Assembly: GCA_900544825.1 (NCBI GenBank)
Contig: UQWP01000004.1
Location: forward strand, 1-64,000
DNA: 64,000 bases
Direction: 5' to 3'
DNA from: an uncultured Prevotella sp.
GTDB taxonomy: Bacteria; Bacteroidota; Bacteroidia; Bacteroidales; Bacteroidaceae
This document shows, piece after piece, positions 58,902-64,000 of this stretch (position 1 is the first letter of the stretch; each line of letters opens with the position of its first letter). The translations under genes and the position numbers were made by a program. The notes beneath the pieces were generated by a model. The model did no database searches and was not told where the DNA came from. It was given only the letters and a program-made list of their open reading frames with translations.

Positions 58902-59566
58902 AAATGCTTGACCTTAATCTCGATGAATCGTCCCAGTTTTCTCTTTCGCCAGCTACCTGCAACGCGATGCACTCCAATCGTCTCGCTATCCACCGGATAA
59001 TGATTATTCGGAGCAACAAGATGCGTAGGATAAACCGTTAAGCCAGGCATCACCTGCTTTTCGTCCTTCATCTGCCATCCGAAAGACTTCGCCACAGCCG
59101 ACATCGTATAAGGTGAAATCGTATCATTGAAAGAACCATCCGGATTCTTGAAATGGCGGTTCTGATAATATTCAAACATCTTCTGGCAGAACGCATTGCC
59201 AGCAGTACCCATAAAGAAGGCAGCCTGCAAGCCAAACTCCTCCTTATCCTTCTCATTGAAAGTGGCAAAGCCATCCTCTGGAAGAATCTCGTCGAAACGG
59301 CGATGCAGATAGATGTCGCTATCCATATAGATGCCGCCTTCCTTATATACGGCATAGAATCGCACCACATCGGCAGCGAAAGCCCACTTTCGGGTCTCCA
59401 AGGCCTCATCGATAAAGGCACAGCCAATAGACTTTGCCGCAGCATAATCCCAAACTTTAACTACATAGTCGGGCATCAGGCGCTTCCATGTATCCAAACA
59501 AACCTTTATCTCTACAGGATAAGGGTCATTGCTAAACCAGCAAAGATGAATGAGTCTTGGTGTCAT
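58865..59566 (-). CDS. GT32-type glycosyltransferase (capsular polysaccharide synthesis, DxD motif)
   Basis: A 233-residue retaining glycosyltransferase of the Gly_transf_sug/OCH1-like family. It begins PRLIHLCWFSNDPYP, has AFAADVVRFYAVYKEGGIYM and the metal-binding D82-x-D84 (MDSDIYLHRRFDE), then DTISPYTMS and a C-terminal VHRVAGSWRKRK (His-x-x-x-x-Ser-W typical of the family). Members add galactose, mannose or similar sugars to surface glycans. It is on its own on the minus strand, back to back with the DUF6056 gene and convergent with the GT4 gene. Confidence 0.92.
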   Translation of the reverse strand: MTPRLIHLCWFSNDPYPVEIKVCLDTWKRLMPDYVVKVWDYAAAKSIGCAFIDEALETRKWAFAADVVRFYAVYKEGGIYMDSDIYLHRRFDEILPEDGFATFNEKDKEEFGLQAAFFMGTAGNAFCQKMFEYYQNRHFKNPDGSFNDTISPYTMSAVAKSFGWQMKDEKQVMPGLTVYPTHLVAPNNHYPVDSETIGVHRVAGSWRKRKLGRFIEIKVKHLWHVVRYALFKK

Positions 59567-59588
59567 TTCTATTATTTATTTGTTTCTG

Positions 59589-59619
59589 CAAAGGTACGAA
59601 AAACTATCCAAAGAGCAAA
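59589..59619 (-). promoter_or_regulatory. Promoter of the GT32 gene
   Basis: On the minus strand TTTG (plus 59619-59616), 19 bases, TACCTTTG (plus 59596-59589). It stands back to back with the promoter at 59635, only 15 bases between the two -33 boxes. Confidence 0.8.
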
Positions 59620-59634
59620 AAAAATCTTGGAATA

Positions 59635-59666
59635 TTTGCCATACTCAATTATATTTAGTACCTTTG
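59635..59666 (+). promoter_or_regulatory. Promoter of the DUF6056 gene
   Basis: TTTG (59635-59638), 20 bases, TACCTTTG (59659-59666); a leader of about 115 bases follows. Confidence 0.78.
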
Positions 59667-59703
59667 CAACATTACGCGATAACAGCTTTAACATTTATTG
59701 TTT

Positions 59704-59744
59704 ATCTTGCATGCAAGATTATGACAACAAGAATGTTATAACAT
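59704..59744 (+). promoter_or_regulatory. Two perfect palindromes in the DUF6056 leader
   Basis: ATCTTGCATGCAAGAT (59704-59719, 16 bp) and ATGTTATAACAT (59733-59744, 12 bp) are both perfect and are centred 27 bp apart, downstream of the promoter and 43-83 bases before the ATG. They could be repressor sites or leader hairpins. Confidence 0.5.
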
Positions 59745-59786
59745 ACAGAAAGTATATAAGTAATAATAATAAGGATAAAAATTGTT

Positions 59787-61427
59787 ATGAATAAAAAGCA
59801 GTTGAAAATTGTAACAGGGGTAGCTATTGCGGTTCTTATCGTATCCATCATTCCTGTTTTTTGGATTGGACAATATTTACATCCTTTTTCGGATGACTAT
59901 GTCTTTGGAGCAGAAGCCTACAAGATATGGAATGCCACGCATTCTATAAGCGCCTGCATCCAGGGAGCGTGGAATGTGGCTGTCAACATGTATCATATAT
60001 GGCAGGGCACCTATTCCGCATGCTTCCTCATGGCTTTGCAGCCGGGAGCATTTGGCGCCTACTGGATTGTCCCAATCCTTCTTGCATCAAGTCTCATCAT
60101 GTCAACCTATGCGTTGCTATACTTGATTATGAGGAAATTGCTGCATACCACCCGAACAGAGTTCCTGCTAGTATCCTCTGTTTTTTCGCTCATCAACTTG
60201 CAGTTTGTTTATTCTGCATACGATGCTTTCTATTGGTATAACGGGGCCATGTACTACACCCTATACTTCAGCATGTCGCTATGCCTGGCATCCTTGCTGA
60301 TAGCCTACCATTTATCCGGCAAAATCCGAAAGTGTTTTGTTGGCTCCCTGGCTGTGCTCCTCACTATTTTCATTGCCGGAGGTAATTTTGTATCAGGCTT
60401 TGGAACTGCTGCCATACTTTTCATCGCCATTGCCATCACTTACCTGGAGCAGAAGAAGTTACCTAGATTTCTTACCTGCATCCTGCTGGTTTATCTGGCA
60501 GCCTTCTCCTTCAGCATCCTGGCACCGGGAAACGCTTTCCGTGAGTTGGCAGTAGAAGAATCACATCCAAACATCATCGCTGCCATCGGAATCACCCTGA
60601 GCAAAAGCATTGGCTTTATCGGCGACAGATTCATCAGCCTGATGTCATTGACTTTTGTTACTCTGATTCCTATCGTAAACAGACTGGCCCGCAAGTCACA
60701 GTTCAAGTTTTCACATCCGTGGCTCTGCCTCATCATTACATTGGGCATATACTGTTCCTTCTTCTTCCCACATTGCTATGCCATGGGATACGAGGGTCCA
60801 AACAGAGTGAAGAATATCTATGCCTATGCCTTATTCTGGTTCATACTCACTAATATGTTCTACCTCTCTGGTGCCATGGCACGAAAGGCGGAGGCCCAGG
60901 CTCCTCTAAGTTCTGCCATATATCAGTTTATTGATGCTGTCAGAAATAAATACAACAAGACATTCCAATATTCCTATATCTATGCCATCATCATTTATGC
61001 GCTGGTTGTCGTTGTTAAACCATCTACCTCTAATCGCACCCTCAGCCTCCTGGTAAAAGGCAAGATACAAGCCAGCGATAAGGAGATGAAAGAAAGAGAG
61101 GAGATTCTGAGTTCATACAGCAATGCCGTTGTTGAATTGAAGCCTCTGATTACCAAACTTCCTTCCGATACGCATTATGATGCATTGCCTGATCCGGGTT
61201 ATTGGGTAAACCAGGCCATCGCCTTGTATTATGGCAAGCAGGAGGTATTTACCACATCTAGCTATAATATAAATAATGAGAATATTTACCTCATGAAACA
61301 TTATAAGAAGGATGTGGGGCCTAGAAACTTGAAATATAGATCTTTCAGAGAACAGAGGAATAATTCCATAAATCTCACCCAACAAACGAAAAAGCATCCG
61401 GAAGGCTCCATCGCTTTGTTGAAATAA
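59787..61427 (+). CDS. DUF6056 family multi-spanning membrane protein
   Basis: A 546-residue inner-membrane protein with about ten membrane segments (first at about 8-30, VTGVAIAVLIVSIIPVFWIG) and an N-terminal periplasmic loop holding YLHPFSDDYVFGAEAYK. The layout, with an acidic pair (DD) in the first loop and a long C-terminal soluble tail (from about residue 410), is that of GT-C-type glycosyltransferases acting on lipid-linked sugars; DUF6056 itself has no proven function. The gene lies among glycosyltransferases and a WaaP-like kinase, which supports a role in surface glycan assembly. Confidence 0.82.
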   Translation: MNKKQLKIVTGVAIAVLIVSIIPVFWIGQYLHPFSDDYVFGAEAYKIWNATHSISACIQGAWNVAVNMYHIWQGTYSACFLMALQPGAFGAYWIVPILLASSLIMSTYALLYLIMRKLLHTTRTEFLLVSSVFSLINLQFVYSAYDAFYWYNGAMYYTLYFSMSLCLASLLIAYHLSGKIRKCFVGSLAVLLTIFIAGGNFVSGFGTAAILFIAIAITYLEQKKLPRFLTCILLVYLAAFSFSILAPGNAFRELAVEESHPNIIAAIGITLSKSIGFIGDRFISLMSLTFVTLIPIVNRLARKSQFKFSHPWLCLIITLGIYCSFFFPHCYAMGYEGPNRVKNIYAYALFWFILTNMFYLSGAMARKAEAQAPLSSAIYQFIDAVRNKYNKTFQYSYIYAIIIYALVVVVKPSTSNRTLSLLVKGKIQASDKEMKEREEILSSYSNAVVELKPLITKLPSDTHYDALPDPGYWVNQAIALYYGKQEVFTTSSYNINNENIYLMKHYKKDVGPRNLKYRSFREQRNNSINLTQQTKKHPEGSIALLK

Positions 61428-61472
61428 CCCCATCCTTGCTGATTATATTTTTACCATATATATAATAAGATG

Positions 61473-61517
61473 AAAGCCTTACCTTCTTACCCATAAGTAA
61501 AGAAGATAAGGCTTTTA
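61473..61517. terminator. Terminator between DUF6056 and WaaP-like genes
   Basis: AAAGCCTTA and CTTCTTAC (61473-61490) pair with the complementary right half up to TAAGGCTTT (about 61507-61515), with one mismatch and T-runs outward. Confidence 0.8.
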
Positions 61518-61547
61518 TCTTTGTTTTCTATTATTGATTTGAAGATT

Positions 61548-62300
61548 TCATAACTCCAGCTTAAACTTAATAGGATGCTTCTTGCCATAGCGGGTCCAGA
61601 ACTTGGCGCGTTCCTTCATTACATAATCTACGGCCTCATCCACGTTGTAATCTCTTACCTTGGCATATTCAGAGACCAGGATTCGGATAAATTCCTTAGG
61701 TCCCCAGAACTTTCGGAGATTATAGAGTCCTTCCTTGATGCTGATTTCTCCAAACTTCATGCGGTTGATATCCACTATGATGAAATGGAAGCCTTCTTCA
61801 TCCTGCTTCCACAAGACGTTGCCTGGCGTGAAATCCTTATGCAGAATTTTCTTGTTGTGCATATCTGCGGCAAAACGTGCCAACGCTTTAGCCAGCTTTT
61901 CGTAGGTACCAGGAGCAGCATCGCCCACTTCATAGAGGGTATGCAGGTTATCACACTGCAGGGTGATGAGATAGGTATATCCCAGAAGCCCGATGGCATT
62001 ACGCTCTTCGATAAGCGCAATAGGCGCAGGAGTTCCGATGCCTTTCTTCTCCAATATTATCGGATATTCAAAGGCACGCTCCCCCTTAGGCTTTCTGATA
62101 CCCAGGGAATAAATCAGGCTGTTAGGTCCCTTTGGCACATGATAGCGCTTCACATTAATAAGGGTTCCATCAGGAGCCTCCATTACCTTAATGAGATTGC
62201 GACCCGTATAAATTACACGTCCTTCCTTCTCGAACACATCCGGTATGCGCTCGATGAAACTTCTCATCTCTTCGTATTTTGGGTTTATCTTTATCTTCAT
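61548..62300 (-). CDS. Lipopolysaccharide core kinase-like protein (InaA/WaaP/Kdo kinase family)
   Basis: A 250-residue small kinase of the Kdo/WaaP group, which phosphorylates sugars of the LPS core. Visible are the lysine strand TLINVKRYHVPKG (K51), KGERAFEYPIILEKKGIGTP, the catalytic loop H154-K-D156-FTPGNVLW (N161) and the metal aspartate in IIVDINRMKFG (D177). Relatives in Bacteroidales are annotated as LPS kinase InaA family. Its first codon overlaps the last codons of the upstream AlbA_2-type remnant by four bases. Confidence 0.88.
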   Translation of the reverse strand: MKIKINPKYEEMRSFIERIPDVFEKEGRVIYTGRNLIKVMEAPDGTLINVKRYHVPKGPNSLIYSLGIRKPKGERAFEYPIILEKKGIGTPAPIALIEERNAIGLLGYTYLITLQCDNLHTLYEVGDAAPGTYEKLAKALARFAADMHNKKILHKDFTPGNVLWKQDEEGFHFIIVDINRMKFGEISIKEGLYNLRKFWGPKEFIRILVSEYAKVRDYNVDEAVDYVMKERAKFWTRYGKKHPIKFKLEL

Positions 62301-62746
62301 TTGTTTACTTTAATACATTTTTTGTTTACTTTCTTGTATTTCTGATTACTTGCTGTAGGATTATCTGGATTAGTCATCTGCAGATATCCTGCTGCAACAA
62401 GAGACGTGATATAACGTTCACGATTCTTGGAATGCATACTGACGCCTATTCTGTCAAGTATTTCTTTGGCTGTACGAGGTACGGAACAGAAGTTCACAAT
62501 ATCCTTTTCCTTGTTCGTCAATGTTACTTTTTTAGTGTCTAAGTCGGTGTCAGAGTGTCTAAGTCCGGTGTCTAAGTCGGTGTCAGAGTGTCTAAGTCCG
62601 GTGTCATGGTCTTCGACTTGATTACTGAAAGCCACCAACTCACAGGCAATATCATATTTGTCGAGAATGCGTTCCTTGAACTGCATCCCTGACACCTCGC
62701 CAGCCTTTATCTGTTTCAGTATATCATCCATCATTCTTTGATACAT
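62297..62746 (-). CDS. Internally deleted AlbA_2/winged-helix protein with tandem 33-bp repeat
   Basis: The first 43 residues (QIKAGEVSGMQFKERILDKY, then ACELVAFSNQ) are the beginning of an AlbA_2/Schlafen-like ATP-binding protein, which normally continues with a glycine-rich strand for another 300 or so residues. Here the frame goes directly to a spacer with two identical 11-residue units (DTGLRHSDTDL) and then to a RecG-C-type winged helix (KEKDIVNFCSVPRTAKEILD, NRERYITSLVAAGYLQMT). The result is 149 residues, one third of the usual length. It reads as an in-frame internal deletion; whether it still acts, for example as a DNA-binding fragment, is unknown. The ATG at 62731 (MDDILKQIK) is another start. 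It overlaps the WaaP-like gene by four bases. Confidence 0.72.
   Translation of the reverse strand: MYQRMMDDILKQIKAGEVSGMQFKERILDKYDIACELVAFSNQVEDHDTGLRHSDTDLDTGLRHSDTDLDTKKVTLTNKEKDIVNFCSVPRTAKEILDRIGVSMHSKNRERYITSLVAAGYLQMTNPDNPTASNQKYKKVNKKCIKVNK
62535..62600. repeat. Two perfect 33-bp tandem copies inside a coding frame
   Basis: Units 62535-62567 and 62568-62600 are identical. The unit contains GTGTCTAAGTC twice. It is 11 codons long, so copy-number change keeps the frame. Confidence 0.85.
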
Positions 62747-62863
62747 TCTTTGTTCAACAACTCGTTATTAAATGAGGTGAAAACCCTTGCAAAGTTACAA
62801 CAATATTTTTATATAAAGGTGAAATGCTCTCAAAAAAGTTACGGAGACACCTTTAAAATCCTT

Positions 62864-63928
62864 TTATGATTCCTTCCACACTCTTCTCTTTAGCCACAAC
62901 GCCAAGATGGGGTCACTCATTTCCAGATGCTTAGGAGTTGATATCGTAATCAGATCTTTCATCATCAAAGATTTCTTGAGGCGAGTTACATTGGCGGCAG
63001 TACCCAGGCGATAGGTTTCCAATATTGCCGTCTGCGTGAAACCAGTATACACTCCATTGATGATGGCATGCAGGAAATTCATCTGATAGGCAGAAAGGTC
63101 TTCGGTCTGCTGGATAAACAAGGGTTCGCAGGCATCCAGCAACCGGTCTATTCCATATTTCAAGTCCTCTTCTGTGGCAGCAGAATCATCCTGCACACGC
63201 AACCATACAAACCATGCCAACTGCTGTACATAAGAGGAATATCTGTCTGTTACCTGACAGATTTCACGAGCCAAGTCTTCAGAGATATGCTTGCCGGTAG
63301 ATTCGAAACGCTGACAGATATACTCCACCCAGTCTTTCTCGCTAATCTTATTCAGATAGAAGAAATCACCAAAGCGATAGAATGGGTAACTGGCATTCTG
63401 GAACATCTGTTCCATCATGTGTTTCTTGCTTCCATAAAGACAATAAGATACATGGCTCTGTAATTGCCATACGCTACGGAGCTTCTTCTGGAAGGTCAAG
63501 GAATCAGGGAAATCGCCTATCTGCTGAAATTCATCGATGCAGACTACGATATGACAACCTTTAGAACGAGCTATCATTTCCGGAAGTCTCAAAACCTCTT
63601 CTGTTGTATTGTTACCAGCATTATACTCCAAAGAGGAATCAGTCGAAGTAGCCCGAACCACAGCTGTGGCAAAAGCATTGATAAAATCATTCTCCGAACG
63701 ACACCCAAAGGCATCTATACGAGCTATCCTGATGTCCTCACTCTCTACAAGCGAACACACCTTATCCACCAATGAAGTCTTACCCATACGACGAGGTGAA
63801 ATCAATATCGTATTCACTCCATACGTAAAGTTCGCCTTCAGGCGTTCTGTTTCCTCTCTTCGGTCGGTGAAGGAATCGCCTTCCACACGAACACCGAACA
63901 CAAACGGAGCTTCTTTACTTTTTCTCAT
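62864..63928 (-). CDS. AAA family ATPase, archaeal-type (STAND-like) ATPase
   Basis: A 354-residue ATPase of the archaeal ATPase family, frequent in Bacteroidales. It opens with PFVFGVRVEGDSFTDRREET, has Walker A ILISPRRMGKTSLVDKV, Walker B HIVVCIDEFQQIGDFP and sensor-like SYCLYGSKKHMMEQMF, and ends in a winged-helix part (TRLKKSLMMKDLITISTPKH). The substrate and role are not known; relatives are grouped with NTPases of mobile or defence regions. A GTG two codons upstream opens the frame as well, but ATG 63928 with TATATAATAAGGTA 15 or so bases ahead is preferred. Confidence 0.87.
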   Translation of the reverse strand: MRKSKEAPFVFGVRVEGDSFTDRREETERLKANFTYGVNTILISPRRMGKTSLVDKVCSLVESEDIRIARIDAFGCRSENDFINAFATAVVRATSTDSSLEYNAGNNTTEEVLRLPEMIARSKGCHIVVCIDEFQQIGDFPDSLTFQKKLRSVWQLQSHVSYCLYGSKKHMMEQMFQNASYPFYRFGDFFYLNKISEKDWVEYICQRFESTGKHISEDLAREICQVTDRYSSYVQQLAWFVWLRVQDDSAATEEDLKYGIDRLLDACEPLFIQQTEDLSAYQMNFLHAIINGVYTGFTQTAILETYRLGTAANVTRLKKSLMMKDLITISTPKHLEMSDPILALWLKRRVWKES

Positions 63929-63956
63929 AATCACTACCTTATTATATACTACTGAA
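63929..63956 (-). promoter_or_regulatory. Shared leader motif TATATAATAAGGTA before the ATPase start
   Basis: The minus-strand motif lies directly upstream of the start. Almost the same motif precedes bamA (plus 34510-34525) and the third skp (plus 30493-30507). Its AAGG may be the ribosome-binding part. Confidence 0.5.
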
Positions 63957-63977
63957 ATTCGTATGTAAGCTCCACAC

Positions 63978-63993
63978 GCCCTGAAAGGGCAGA
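63978..63993. repeat. GCCCTGAAAGGGC inverted repeat at the window edge
   Basis: GCCCT and AGGGC flank GAA (63979-63991). Nothing else can be said as the window ends nine bases later. Confidence 0.35.
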
Positions 63994-64000
63994 AGCTTTC

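Noticed and set aside
62535..62600. 33-bp tandem repeat as a CRISPR or iteron array
   Set aside because: Only two copies, no spacers, inside a coding frame with an 11-codon period.

Overview
The window looks like chromosomal DNA of a gut Bacteroidales species, most probably Prevotella/Segatella (copri-like). The reasons are promoters of the Bacteroidota type (TTTG or TTGN, 19-20 bases, then TAnnTTTG) in front of many genes, a SusC/SusD pair, a fused SecDF, an ECF sigma/FecR/TonB-receptor operon, the DUF4271-hemD-rnpA-yidD-tyrS gene order, three OmpH/Skp paralogs next to bamA, and an ATP-type PEP carboxykinase. The species call is an inference from gene content; no 16S gene is present.

Layout. 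1-2.6 kb: a SusC-type receptor that has lost its plug and most of its barrel, followed by an intact SusD lipoprotein. 2.6-5.5 kb is an accessory stretch: two small hypothetical genes, an Rpn-type nuclease/transposase gene bracketed by two copies of a terminator-like repeat, a zinc-ribbon membrane protein, and two unrelated arrays of short motifs that both repeat every 22 bp. 5.5-14.4 kb: housekeeping and surface genes (fabI, two EEP-fold hydrolases, tRNA-Arg, secDF, rhomboid protease, HU, a sugar-acid SDR dehydrogenase). 14.5-19.8 kb: a sigma factor/TonB receptor/DUF4249/FecR operon. 19.9-25.2 kb: tRNA-Gln, tyrS, yidD, rnpA, hemD, DUF4271, metK. 25.3-27.4 kb: xerD divergent from aroQ and an O-methyltransferase.

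27.5-37.5 kb is a long minus-strand envelope block: DUF6242, DUF6089, uppS, bamA, three Skp-like chaperones, murI, rbfA and a LolE-like permease. 37.6-44.5 kb: pckA, upp, an inverted-repeat element of 348 bp, a TGS-uridine kinase fusion and a Na/Pi cotransporter. 44.5-48.5 kb: a small regulator-like gene with a G8 tract, an exported transglutaminase-like protein, and a membrane serine/threonine kinase with a BspA-like leucine-rich ectodomain. 48.6-54.9 kb: epimerase, PAP2 lipid phosphatase, miaB, MsbA-like exporter, LpxL-like acyltransferase. 54.9-62.3 kb: an AAA/PD-(D/E)XK gene, three glycosyltransferases, a DUF6056 membrane protein and a WaaP/InaA-like kinase, which together look like a surface-glycan assembly region. 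62.3-64 kb: an internally deleted AlbA_2-type gene carrying a perfect 33-bp tandem repeat, and an archaeal-type AAA ATPase.

The least explained material is in the DNA between genes: three 22-bp-phased arrays, a nested inverted-repeat element with 33-bp perfect ends, terminator hairpins that contain the next promoter's -33 box, 26-27-bp perfect hairpins at convergent gene ends, and several scars where the middle of a gene has been removed. All start-site, promoter and terminator calls come from reading the sequence; no searches or folding programs were run.
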